A stretch of DNA of 64,000 nucleotides from Xiphophorus maculatus (taxonomy: Eukaryota; Chordata; Actinopteri; Cyprinodontiformes; Poeciliidae): the NCBI RefSeq assembly GCF_002775205.1, contig NC_036453.1, positions 12,294,594 to 12,358,593 on the forward strand, in the 5' to 3' direction. A program made the position numbers and the translations under genes. The notes beneath the pieces were generated by a model. That model did no database searches. It was not told the origin of the DNA and saw only the letters and a program-made list of their open reading frames with translations. Every line of letters begins with the position of its first letter. Position 1 is the first letter of the stretch. Positions 34,190-47,200 of the stretch are shown one piece after another.

Positions 34190-35158
34190 CTCTGACACTT
34201 TTGAGGTCATTTAATTCAAATCAGTTCACAGACAACAGAAGTTCTCGTAGTGACAGACGAACCATTTCATGACAGTTTAGTGAAGACAAGCAGCCAGAGG
34301 AGGGAGGAGGGGAGGAGAGAAAACAGCTCGTTAAGAATCCACTTCTTCTGCCCACTAACATTTAAGATCTTCAAAAAGACATTAAGATCATCAGGTCAAG
34401 AAATACCTGAAAAAAGGAAACCATAACAGAAGCAAATTAAAATCCATTCCATCCTATTTTGATGTCTCACTGTCTTTTTTTTTCTCTTCTTCTTCTCTAA
34501 GTGTTCCTGGAGTTAAATAGTGTTTACTGACTGTCAGGGTGAAAACTAAAGCCCACAAATTCAGATGTGAAAATGTTCCACACAAGCTCTTATTGATGAA
34601 ACACTTTTGTTAGACAATATGAGCACCGAAAACGGGAAATCCTTAAAGAAATAGAAGCTATTGGTTGCATTATGATCCTTTTATCCCAGTTAAAGTTTGT
34701 GCAAGTATTTCTCATCCTTCATTATTTGTTTCGGGGGGGCAGAGAACAAGACAAAAGAATGACAAGTGAGTGGATTAAAGAAGCGATTATCAAACGCCTT
34801 GAGCACAGAGGGAGACGGAGAGATGAAAAGTGCATTAGAGGACGACAAACCTTTGTTTTTGGTTGAGCTAATACAGACAGTCGTATCTACAGTAGAAACA
34901 TGACACAGGCCGACCCCCCATCACACAGAGAGGGGCTTCCAGCCTCTCAATCCACAGTCACACATTAAGTTATTTACACGTTTTAGTAGTGTTCTTCTTC
35001 ATTATTCCATCCGAAGCTTGAAATGTACACAGACAGCCGGGATTTCCTGTCGTTCCAAATTCTTCCAGTGTGGTTACGGGTCGGATAATAACGTTAGCGG
35101 GTCGGTGGGAGGGGCAGAGAGGGAAACCAAACTGAACCCAGTCTCCGGTCTGAGGCCA
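34190..35158 (-). other. rabep1: Proposed rabep1 3'UTR
   Basis: Follows the TGA at 35161-35159. A pyrimidine-rich tract (CTCTCCTCCCCTCCTCCCTC on the minus strand) near 34300 and an ATTAAA at 34212-34207 suggest an end near 34190. No AATAAA was found between 33.3 and 35.1 kb on this strand. The proximal 90 bases recur at 31797-31882. Confidence 0.45.
34207..34212 (-). terminator. rabep1: Candidate polyadenylation signal ATTAAA
   Basis: Minus-strand reading GATTTGAATTAAATGACC, about 950 bases past the rabep1 stop. It is the variant hexamer, chosen by position. Confidence 0.35.
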
Positions 35159-35260
35159 TCATGTCTCTGGAAGCTGGTTGATGTCGGTCAGGTTGGTGTC
35201 GTTCAGGATTACTTTGATCCGATCCAGGGATTCCGCCTGTCGTATTCGCTCCAGCTGGAC
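35159..35260 (-). CDS. rabep1: rabep1 coding exon 18 (C-terminus)
   Basis: Residues 824-856 plus TGA. LERIRQAESLDRIKVILNDT and onward to INQLPET matches the mammalian end, part of the Rab5-binding region. Confidence 0.96.
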   Translation of the reverse strand, partial: VQLERIRQAESLDRIKVILNDTNLTDINQLPET

Positions 35261-38200
35261 CTGCGGACAAAAAACAAACGACGATTCTGATTTCATCACC
35301 TCTGTCTGGATCACGGTTCCAAGGCACTTCAAGAAAACTGTGTGAGATTCAATGTAGAAGTGGGGGGAGGTGAGTAGAGATCTGAAAACTCACTAACAGG
35401 CAAACCGGTGCATGAACTAAACAATCTCTGGTTACCTGAAGCGTCTGAGAAAGCTTGACAAAGTCCTTCTGGACCTGCTCACTAACGTCCAGCTCAGTCT
35501 GCAGCCGCTGGGCTTTGTCTCTCTCGTCCAGAACTTGACTTTCTAATGCACTCTATGGTAGGCACACACAGTATAAATGGAAAACAGACACAAAAGACTT
35601 CATATTTCACCAGTTTCATTCAGAATATTCAGTTTGTTCAATTACCAACACATGTTTTTCACCCCAACATGTCATGAGTTGGATGTAACAGCAGCACAAA
35701 CCTTTGCAGTGGCGACTTCTCTGAACTGGTGCTCCAGGCTCATCTTCACGGCCTGGACGCTGTCCAGTGTCTCCGTCTTCTCTGCTAAACAGCTCTGCAG
35801 CTGCAAAAACAAACACGATGACATGAGAGGGTCAGGAGGACACGACTGGCCCAATCACAGCCTTACTGCACCTCCCCTGACCGCACGTCACAGATAAATA
35901 GATGGATGTACAGATGAACACATTAACACACAGAGGCTGAGGGAACCTCACCTTGTCCTTCTCTGCTTTAACCCTCTCTAGCTCCATCTTCAGGCTGGAG
36001 AATGACGCTGCAGAGAAAACAGAGGCATCATTAGAGTCAGGAGTTCTGAGCCATGAATTATTTAACCAAGTGGCTGTAGTTTGAGCTCTGCTTGTTAGAA
36101 ACACACCAACAGACCAAACACAACGAGCTGCTAAACGCTACCGGACCGACCGGACCTCCAGAACCGGATGAGCAGGAAAAACAACACCAGCACAATCTGG
36201 GGTTTAAAGTTGACGGACCCTCAGAAAACAGAGGCAATCTGCTTTAAAAACGTATAAACCTACTTATTTATTTTAGCAAAAAAAGGTCTGAGACCTGAGA
36301 CGTTTCCAGAAAAATGGTTTTATTAGTTTTAATTATTTGTTATGTTTTGGATCATTTAAGTTGTGAATGAATGAATGAATACATCCATCCTAAAATAATT
36401 AATCTCAAATCTAATAGTATGAACCATAAGCCAAAAAAAAAACAAACAAACAGATGAAGTCATTTTCCTGAATTTAAGGATCTTTGTTGTTGATCAATGT
36501 AAAAACATAAAATACCCTGAAATACTATTAAATCCCACTTTTGGACATGCACATTTGCTACTTAACATGAAATACAAAAAGTCACATCTAAAGCTACAGT
36601 TCTGTGCAAAAGTCTTAAATCATCCCTCGCTTATTTAATTAAAATAAATGACATTATTATCATAAATCTGAAGAAAAAGAGCAGAAAAAAACAGAGCTTT
36701 ATCCAGAAAGCCTGCAGAACTCCTGATCAAATTTGTTTTAGTAATTCTGTGTTAATATAAAATTACCAAGAAATGAGGGGAGGGTTTAAGACATCTACAT
36801 GGTACCATAAAACAAACCTTTACAAGTGTCAAACACACAGTGAGGTGAACTTTCTCACAGCAGAGGACACAAAAGGCTCGTTGCATTGAAGCCTGCTATG
36901 CTCAATCTGATAACTACAGTGCCTTGCAAAACGTTTTCACACCCATCGAACTTTCCCACGTCCTGTCGTCACATTGAAACGGCAGACTTCATGTGAGAAA
37001 CCCAGACAAGAGTGCATGAATGCGTCACGAAATTAAAGAATTTATTGCTTAAATATTTAAAAATCAAAAAGTATTGTATGCATTTGAATTCAACCTGACT
37101 TCACTTTTAGGAATCCCTAATTATAAAAATCAACTGCAGTAAATTGAGTCTATTATGTCTGCTTTATTCTAACCTTTCATATAAAATACACAAAATGTGA
37201 AAAAGTACAAAGGCTGTGAATAATTTTGCAAGAAACTGTGTGCTGCTAACACACGCAAGCTGTTAAGTTTAGCCTTTTCATACCTTCCAAGATGTCTGTA
37301 ATACAATGATCAGTGGAGGTAAAAAAAAAAAGAAGCAGAAACAGAGGAGAGTTTTTAAAAATAAATGCCCAGAAAACAGCAGGATGCCTGATGTTAACGC
37401 TACAGATTCTCACCTATCTCCTCCTTGCAGCCCTCGATCTCCAGCTGCAGGGTGTCTTCCAGGTTCTCCTTCAGACACTGCTCCGCCTGGATCTGCTCCT
37501 TCAAGAACAGGATCTCAGCTTTTAGCTTCTCCTCCACGTGATCAGCCGCCGTCCGCAGCGCCACAACGTCGTCCCGGTACTGCAGCACCAGGCCCTGCAG
37601 ATCCTGCAGAACAATCCAGTTGAGAACTATTTAACTGCTTCTAATCTCAAAATGAGAAGTTTGGGTTGAACTAGTTGCTTCACATTTATTTTTCACATGT
37701 TTCAACAATGCAGTTGTATCTTTTATTATATTTCCTACATTTGTATTTGTTAAATCATTTATTTCCAGGACATGAGCAGAAATTCAGACTGGAACATCTA
37801 CGCCTTTTTACCTGTGTTCTTTTTTTATATTGTAGGAGAAACGGGCTGAAACAATTAATTGGATTATTTGTGATTAATCGTTTGATGAAATAGTTGCCAA
37901 CTAATTTAGTAATCAATTAATCGTTAAATGTATTGAGAGTTCAGACTCAAAAAAGCCATTTGCTAAAAAAAAAAAAAAAACAACATATTCACAGCCAAAA
38001 CTGTACAAAAAATATAAATTTGGCATATGGGATTTTAAAAAAACTTCTTTGTAAATAAATCCTGCCCAAAACTACTCAAGTGGAATAGTTTTAGCTTCAT
38101 CTGGTTCAAATTCTGTAAAAAAAAATCTATTAATCACCTTTTGCTATCCAATTATTAATCAGTTAATATAAACTAATCATTAGATCAACCCTACACTGTG

Positions 38201-41200
38201 TTGATAAGTCAAGTAGAAAGGTTTGATGTTAAAAGTATTTTTTTAGCTGCAGATCCAGCCGTTGCTACAAATGATCGAGCGTTCACCGAAGGAATGCAGT
38301 CGTTTCATGTTAGGCAATTAAACTATTAACTAAATCAGATTTAGTCTGTTGTGAGGTGCATTGAAGGCGTACCTGCACAGTGTCGGGCATCTGGAAGTCT
38401 TCCTGCTGCTGCAGTTCTAGATGCAGTCGGTGTTTACCCTGCAGGCTCTCGTTGTCTCTCTGTAGTCGGCTTAGCTCATCCGCCACCTGCTCCCTCGACT
38501 TCAACAGAACCGCCTAAAAAGAAAAAAAAAAGAATATTCTTCACATCTGCTGGATCATCATTTCCTCCAGGGTGTTGGCTTTCATTTACGGTGTGTGATT
38601 TAAACTCATATCTTTAGGCTTAAGCATCATCAACAGCAAAAGATTTTCCAGCTATTCAGGAGGAATGATTTTTGCTCTAACTTTATTTTATTTCCGTAAC
38701 CATGGCAACAAAGTTGGGTTGCTTTTTTTTGTTGTTTTTTTTTTTTAACAACTTGGAGTAGTTGAATAGTCTCTCTAAAGCTCACCAATCCCAGAAGAGC
38801 TTAAAAGGCAGAGAGAGGAGGAGGAAGTTCAAACCATCTTTCGACGATCATAGTGGGTAAGGATCACATCCCCTACTCCAACATCTCTTTATTCACAGTT
38901 AAAAAGAGATTTAAATGTTATTGTCTAATTGAGCTGTTAGCGTGTTATGACACCAACGAGACTGCCATACAACAACAGTCTTCAGTCAGAAGCTTCAATT
39001 TGTTGCAAGACTGACTGCTAGTGGAGACCCTGCCTGCCCACAGCTTCACCATTCACAGTCACTCTTTGAAGATACTAGAATTCATACATACTTTTAATAT
39101 CGCAAAAGAAAACTAAATGTTTTCGTGACTCATATCAACCAAGTATTTTCTGTTTTGAGTTTTTTGTTGTTGTGGAAAGTGTTTTTTTTTTTTTTGTCAC
39201 TCCCACTTTATATAGTATTAGTAAATATAATTTCCCATTTTATTCTCTAATAGGCCCTCCTTTTATTGTTTGAAAACTTTTTTGAAGAAAAAAAAAAAAA
39301 TCTTAAAAATAAAGTCCAATCAGCGTATCCTAAACCCATTAGCCTCGTCTTGTTATCGGTTGGTTGTGAAAAGCAGTGATTAAGTGGAGTAATAAAGACA
39401 GCAGACAGGAGACACAAGCTGCCGCTTAGTTTGGCTGCAAATGATCAACAAAGACAAACTGATGAAGCTTTTCAGGCTGGCTGTCATCTTTTATATGCTG
39501 ATAGTAAAGCCATCAGGCGGGGACAGGCGGTGTGGCGTTAACAGCTGAACACGCTGCTCACCATCTGCTCCTGTGTGTTCCTCTTAGCCTCACTGAAGGC
39601 CTGCTGCAGTGTGCCGAGCAGCGCTTCTGATTCCTGGACTCTCTGCATGAGGGCAGACACCTGTGAAGAGAAATCCAAACACAAGAGACTGCTAATTTAG
39701 ACTCATAAAATCTATAAATAGAGAGGTTATGAAACATAAAGAATAGCTGGCACAGTTTTGGCAATAAAAAAGGCTCTGTCGTTACATCTCACTTAAAAAC
39801 AGGACTAACTACATGATAATGGACACTGTGGATCACAGTGTCGGTGGATTATTGTTGTAAAATGAACACAAACGGTTTTCTTGGAGAAATCTGCCAATAG
39901 GACAACTCTTAGTTGGCACTCTTTACCCCAGGTGTAGTTCACCTGCACTGAAATACAGGCTGAATGAGTTGGAAAAAAGAACTTTTAAATACATGGGTAG
40001 GGTGCCAGACCAATAAGTCTCCAGGTTAGTGCTCTGGGACAGCATTTCACCTCACTTCCTGCTCCTCTCCAGATAAACCACCACATAAATCTTTGCTCTC
40101 AGTACTTTTGTGTTGGATATGCACTGAGGCACAACGCTTCGACAACGTTCAGCTGTCATGTTTGCTTTGTTACATATTTATCCATTTATCCATTATGAAA
40201 ATGAACACGTCTATCATCAGCTATAACCTTGAAAACAACTGATAAAGATAAGATGCAAAAATGAATAGGAATTCCCTTGAAATTAATGCTTCTTCATAAA
40301 CTGCAGTCATCAGATTGTGATCTTTGCACAGCAGAAACCTGAGAATATGAGCCAGAGGTTCGTGGCTGGCCACATCTCTATCACCCATCTTAAATTAACT
40401 TCTCACTTACAAACTGACAAAACACACATGCTATAGTAAAGTCTTTGGTTTGGTTATTTTTTGCAGTACAATGTTGCAATGCAGATACGTCTGCAGATTC
40501 TTATCTACTTGATTTCTATTTCCACATCAGAGAGAGCAGTAACAGAATGTTTTTGATGTTGGAGATGAACTCGAAACAAAGCAGAATCTGTAAAATCCTT
40601 CGTCACAGACAACCAGTCGGCATGTTGGTGGTTCTCGGGGGTTATTAGCAAGAAATGCAGATAATATCAGCTGCTCTCATCCTGTTTTAAAGCTGCTTTC
40701 TTCCCTCTGTGACACCAACAGCTCTCTGATGTGAGAAAGGTTATTCAAGATGTCTTGCATTTTCCTCAGAGATAAGGCTGTGAAGTGTTTTGACACATTC
40801 TCATTACGAATAACTTTTTGTCCTTATTTGCTTATCTGCCAACTAAGACTTTAACTAATTGATTTAGTCGTACAAATGTTAGGAAAATTCCTACAAGGCC
40901 TGTTGGACTAATAGCGTTTTTCCACCCTTCAAGATAAAACAGATTTATTTGTTTTCAATCAAATTCTACGTAGGTGAGATTATTTCAATAATCGATTCAT
41001 TACAATTAATCGTTTCATTAGATTCATCGTTTCATTAGATTTATAGGATACATACCTTAGCATCAGTTTCCTCGTTTCCTATTTTTACTGATTCTTCTAG
41101 ACTCTGTTTCTCCGTCATCGTCCTCTCCAGCTGATCGTTAGCCTGACGCAGCATGGCCTGCAGCTTCTTCACCTGCAAGAAAAAACACTCAAACTATGGA

Positions 41201-44200
41201 GACTTCTCCAACACATTTAAGTTGAATTACACCAATGCTTCTTCAAAATAAACAATAAATTAAGTCGCAAAATATGATAATTTCATAAAAAGACAGAAAT
41301 AAATCTGGATTGTCTTTGTGAAAGCAGAGAAGCGTACCTGGTCTCGTGTTTCGGCCTCCTGCCCTTGAATGGCCTGCAGCTGCTTCTCATAGTTGGAGCA
41401 CATGTCGCAGCGTCGGCCGAGCTTCCTGCCAGCGTTTTTTACCTGGTTCAACAAAAACGTGGCAACAAAATGTTCATGAATGATCATCAGTCCAGATCAG
41501 CACTCAGTACATCTGGAGTTCCTCCAGGCTACATTCTGAGCCTTCTCATCTTTTATGTAACAAAAGTATCTTTTCTTTTACAATTTGACCCCGTCCCCTT
41601 CAGCATAAATATTATGCTTCCAAAGATGCATTGTTTTATATATATATTTTCAACATGCTTTGCAAAAAAACAAACAGAAAAAAGGCAAATAGATGAGTTT
41701 CTACCAATAATTTGGAACATTATGACACCAAAAAGTCCCAAGAGCTATGAATCTATTTTTTAATCACTCCTAATATTTTTCTGAGAAAACAAAAAACTGA
41801 ATATTTATCTTTTTTTGAAGTTTATATTGGAAAAAATACATAAAACTGAACAAAACTACTTTTGTTGAGATTCCATGAAATATCAAAGGTTTAGTAATTA
41901 TCATTCCATATAATTTGGGATTATGTTCCAAAACAGGAATGAATGCGGAGTCGCAAATAAGAGAGGGTTCACTGTACTGGTAGGAAGTAAACTGGGAACT
42001 TAAAGCACAGAAAACCAATCTGTTCACCTCTTGCTGCAGCAGGTTCCACTCGGTGTCGCTGACGAGTCGGTAGCCGGACGGCGGTAAGTAGGCGGTGTCC
42101 GGAGCGTGGGAGATGCTGGACAGCAGCGACGCCGTCTCCTCCTGCTCCGGCGTCATGGCTTTTATCGCTTTCTCCTGGTCCTTAGTCAGCAGGAAGTGAC
42201 CCGCCGTCAGCTTGATGGAGCCGATGGACGAGGTCTCACCAAAACTACTGTCTGTCACGCCGCAGTCGGCCCCCACCAGGGGCCCAAAGTCCGATTCATC
42301 CAGGTTGCTGGCCGACTTGGCCTTGTGGTTGTGTCCGCCGAGTCCCTGCTGTGAAGACAGCGAGGACCCGAGGCTGTCGGTCGACTGGACCCTCCGCAGG
42401 TTGTCCTTGTAGGGGTCCGAAGGGCCGCCGGCAACGATGTCAGTGTCTAAGGAGTGTATGGATCCATGAGCGCTGTGGTTGGTCGGAGGCTGACAGAGAA
42501 AACAAAGAAATAAGAGTTTAGAGGAAAGAAAAATTTGTAGTTTAAATAAAAAAACAGCCGAGTTTTTAAAGCAAAGTCAGAGAAAATATTTTTTAGGGAA
42601 CCTTTTTAAGTGCTACTGAACTTAAATAGGAACAGTGTGACACCAAGAATGAGCACTTTAAATCCAACTAAACTGCTGCTAGCAATGCCCCCCAAGTCAA
42701 CGTTTACACTCGCAGGTGGAAATGGCTGCCAACAGATGCGCAATTATACAACCGTACATCTTTGAAAATCAGAAGTGTCGCCTTCTGCAGAACCAACAAC
42801 AATGCAGCAAGTGGTTTCTGGATGGTAAATCAACAACAAAACACTTGTCTTTTCCATCAGCCATTGTACAGCGGTAAAACCCGCTGACCAAATGTGCTGG
42901 AGCTCAGTTTGGATTGCTAGATAAAACACAGTGGCCTCGATTATGACTTAATAATCTGGAGGTTTTTGAAACGGCTCATCTTCCAAACACCACAAAAACT
43001 AAACTTATCGCCAAAAAACAGTGTTTGTGTTTTTAGCATTTGGGATGTTTTTTTAGAAACAGTAGAAACTCAAATGGAAGAATAAAAACATGCAAAACTT
43101 GAGTTTTGCATAATTTCTGTCTACAGATTAACCATGAAATCATTTTGTATTTAAATGAATTTATTTTGAAATTAAATTTATTTATTTCATTTTGTCCCTT
43201 TTAGCACTCCATAAATATCTGAAAGCAGACTTGAGTAGCATTTCCCACTGTGATACAGTGTCGATTAATAAGTTACCTAGAACTATAAACTACTGCCCCG
43301 CAAAAAATCTGAAAAACAAAAATGCAGCTTCAGGAAGAAGCTGCATTTTCTTCCTGAAAATGCAGCTTCAGGAAGTTAATGCTGTAGTTATTTACAGCAT
43401 AAGTTCATTGTTACATGCAGTAGCTGAAGAATTGAACTTATTTTGCAGTGCTGTTGCCCTTCTTCAAACTCTCTGGGAGTCACAATGACTTTCACTTCCT
43501 CTGCAGAACCGTTACTAAGACCAATTTTCTTTCTTGGTTTGTGCACATCCTACCAGAGTAGCGCTGTGGTTGCTCCACAGTTGCTGCAGAGTCACCCTTT
43601 ATGCTGAGAAATTAGGCAGAAGTGACCACAGATGCAACAAAATAGGTACTAATGTTGCAATTGGTCACAGTAAGACTTTGAGAACTTCAAACAATCTTGC
43701 GAAACCAAAGTATTAAACCGCTGACATAGAGCCAGAGGTTAACCATTAAAAGAAAGTTTTATAGTTTTAAACCAAAGTTTCAACTAATTAGAACAATGAC
43801 AACAGAAAACTAATTATTAAAGACATGTAAAATTTCCCAGATGTCTTATATATTTATAATCTGAACGTAATTCACAATGTTTATTCTCTTTTGTGTTTGT
43901 GTAATTAAAAACATCCCATTTTTTTCCTTTGCTCCTTTCATTTGTTCCACTTTTGATCCATATTTATATAAAACCAGTGATGGAGACAAAGAATCGTAAA
44001 AAGACGTTTCCAGTTTAAACCAGTGAGGAACCAAACACGTGAGGTCAGAGCGTGAAGGTGAAGAAGCTCACGTTTCCACCAGGGAACAGAACAAGAGGCA
44101 ACACCAAGACGAGCTGCTGTGCGTCTCGGGGGGACGGATCAGATGACATGACGTACCTCCTCAACGCTCAGCCCCAGGAAGTCCTCCAGAGGCTCAGTGT

Positions 44201-47200
44201 TGTCTCCTCCATCGTCCTCCTGCAGGTCCTTCACCAGACTCAGCCTCTCCTTCTCATCCTCCTCCTGGGAAAAAAAGACAGATCTTAATCAGAATTTGTC
44301 CCATTTTCCTGGCCCTCCCAGCAATAATCTCACTAAGTGGTGCCTTTATTAGATAGACCAGTATAATCTGATCTGATCATCAGCCTGGACAAATTCTGCT
44401 ATCAAAGATAACAACATTAAGAGATGCTGAGAGGGGTTTATGTTACTAGATAATGCATATTGTTCTCACAATCCTCCTCTTTCCATTGGATAAAAAATTT
44501 ACAAAGTGTATTTCATTTTTTAAGAGTTGATGGAACTAGGTGTTTTTATCTTTAATGTAAAATGTAGAAATTTTTTTATAGTTTTGCTTAATGACTGTTC
44601 TGAATATATTGTTTCACCAATTGCCTTTTTTTTGAGTCTGTATACTCCAGTTAGCAACTGATCGATTACTAAACTAGTTGACAATTGTTTTACTAATCGA
44701 TTAATCACAATTAATCTGATTAATCAGTTAAGTCCTAAAATGTTTTTGATTAAAATGTGATTAATTGTGATTCATTAATTACACACCCTATAATTAACTT
44801 GACAAAAAAATTAATGCAACACTAATAAATATTCAAATGCAAAACTACTTTAGTGATCCCAATGAGAAATTAAATGTTGTTGTAACTTATATTAATTCAA
44901 ATTCTTCAAAGAGTTTTTGTAGACAGTGATGGCTATCAAAAAACATCAAACCTGACTTTGGAAAAAAATACAGTATTATTGAAAGACGACAAAATATGTC
45001 TTAAATGACCTCCAACTGAGAATCAAAACAGCAAATAAATGAACAGGAAGACCTCGACTTCTACACAAAACAGCCTGATGGCCTCATGTGTTTAGCATGG
45101 AGGTCATGAGGCTGTTGCATGTTCCCAAACGCAGCACCGTGTCTGCTGGTATCAGAACACGAGAAGAAAATCCTTTTAGGCCCGGAAGCTGTAGGTTAGA
45201 TGGATCCAGTTCATCCCTCCACTCACAGTGCAGCTGGTTTGATTCCTCTCTACTTGGATTACAGTGACCGTAAAGCTTTCCTTATGGAAAAACCACCCAA
45301 ACTCATTGTTCCCTCAACATTTTTTTCAGGTCAAAATTCCCTTGATTTTTCCTGAGTCAGTTTCCAGCAGTGGTAGTTTTAACGTAATTAGCGCCCAGAG
45401 TCTCCAAACATTTCGCAACGCGGGCCAAAATACTCAGGATGAAAGCACTTACTAAATAAATCTCAAACATTTATTGCGACATTTTTCTCAATCTTCTCAA
45501 TAATAAAAAAGAACATCCAAGATTTTAATTACAGGAAAAAAGCTGCCAATTTATTTGCAGAAAAGAAACTGAGAATGGTGGCATCATGTTGGAGCAGTTC
45601 TATTAGTTCTGATTTGTTCTTTTCCAGACTTTTTTCTCCATCATTTTTTGTTTGAATTGTTGGATGTTTGGACAATTGTTTCCTCTAGTTTTAGATGCTG
45701 TGCAGCTCGAAGGATTTTTGCTCTTATTCATTCATTTTTGGAAGATTTTTTATGATGTGTAACCATGGCAACAAGATTACACTCAACTGGGAGCAGCTGA
45801 TTAGCATTTCAAAAACTCACATAACACCTGAACCATGACCCCAAAATCCCAGAGGAGTTAGAAAAGAGGCTTTATGAACCGTGGATAGGGATTTAAAGAA
45901 GAGTGGCAAAAGTAAATGAGGTGGATTAGCAGAGCTTGCCAGCAACTGGTGGTTTCATCCAGGATGTGTTAATGTTAAATATAATCTCTGCTGCCCGGAT
46001 ACTGAGCTGTTAGCATGTCAGGATGGTACAGTCGGATTATTAATAAGTGATCAGCAGTGGTTGATTAGCTAATTTAAACCCCTGCTCTATTGATGAACTA
46101 CCAAGGAGTTGGATTGTGACTCCCCCTTTATTTTAACTGAACCAAAACACCAAATTCCACAGCAGATACATATTAAGATTGTCAAAGTCAAGCTAGCATA
46201 ACTGACCTACTTCCCTCTCCCACGTCATTTTATTTTTATTAAAACTTTTCACTCATCTGTGAAATGGGATACCCTTGAACCTTGTTATCTAGTTGTCATA
46301 ATACTGACAATTAGTAGCAACGCCCTGCATCCCTTTTTCTTTTATACATCATGAGTACATATAACATTTAGCGTGCTATGTTGGCAACTTGACAGCTAAA
46401 ACCAATGGTAGTCAGTGAGCAGCGTTTTAACCTTCAGCATGGAGCTGGGGGCGGGATCTTGCGCATGTGACGTCGTGTTTCACGTGTTTATCGAGGAGCA
46501 TTTTTTCGTCATTTACAACTTCCAACCTCATTTGGGAAAACAAAAGTAAACCATCCATCAAACTGAGCTCAAGTGAAAGCTGAAACTTCTACAGCAAAGC
46601 GATGAGTGACCGCTGCTGTACCTGGTCCTTCTTCTTCATCTCCTCCACCTGGCGGAGCTGTTCGGAGGACAGCACGCTCTCTATTCTCTGCATGTCCCTC
46701 ATCAGGAGGCGCTGGGACTCCAGGAACTGGTCGTTGGCCCGCTGCCACGTCTGCTTCAGCTGGTTGTGCTGCTGCCGCTCCAACTCCAGTTTGTGACACA
46801 CTGTGAGACGCAGAGGAGATTACAATCAGCAGCACCTTCAACCTCAACCATATTCATAGAGTTTCGCATGTTAAAGAGAAACACCATCAATCATGAGAAA
46901 TGTACCTGCCTATGTTGCTGCATATGTATAACCTGGTCTCTAGAGACTTTTCCGGCCACAAAAATCTAAAACAATTCTCCAAAATCCAAAAAGGAACGAG
47001 CTAACATGTTAGCAGGCATACTCGTCAGTCTCAAATTTTCTATTTAACGAATCTACTACACACATTTTCTACTTCTAAGCTTTCTTTTAATCAAAAAGCT
47101 TCCACTGGAAGCCCTGAAACGAACCATCATGGAGCTCTTTGCGTAGTTTCTCTGCATCTTCCTGCAGCACAGACTTCTGCGTGTTCAGCACAGCCACATA

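Larger units (their letters stand above)
28700..34190. other. mpzl1-rabep1 intergenic region
   Basis: No gene is supported. Contents, left to right: duplicated block copy 1 (28984-30205), microsatellite-headed teleost repeat (30226-30550), AT-rich unknown (30.6-31.8 kb), rabep1-UTR-like fragment (31797-31882), transposase relic (31880-32050), duplicated block copy 2 (32141-33120), and further repeat-like sequence (33.2-34.1 kb, with palindromic AACTGGGAAATTGC/CCACTGGGAAAGTGG words). Confidence 0.6.
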
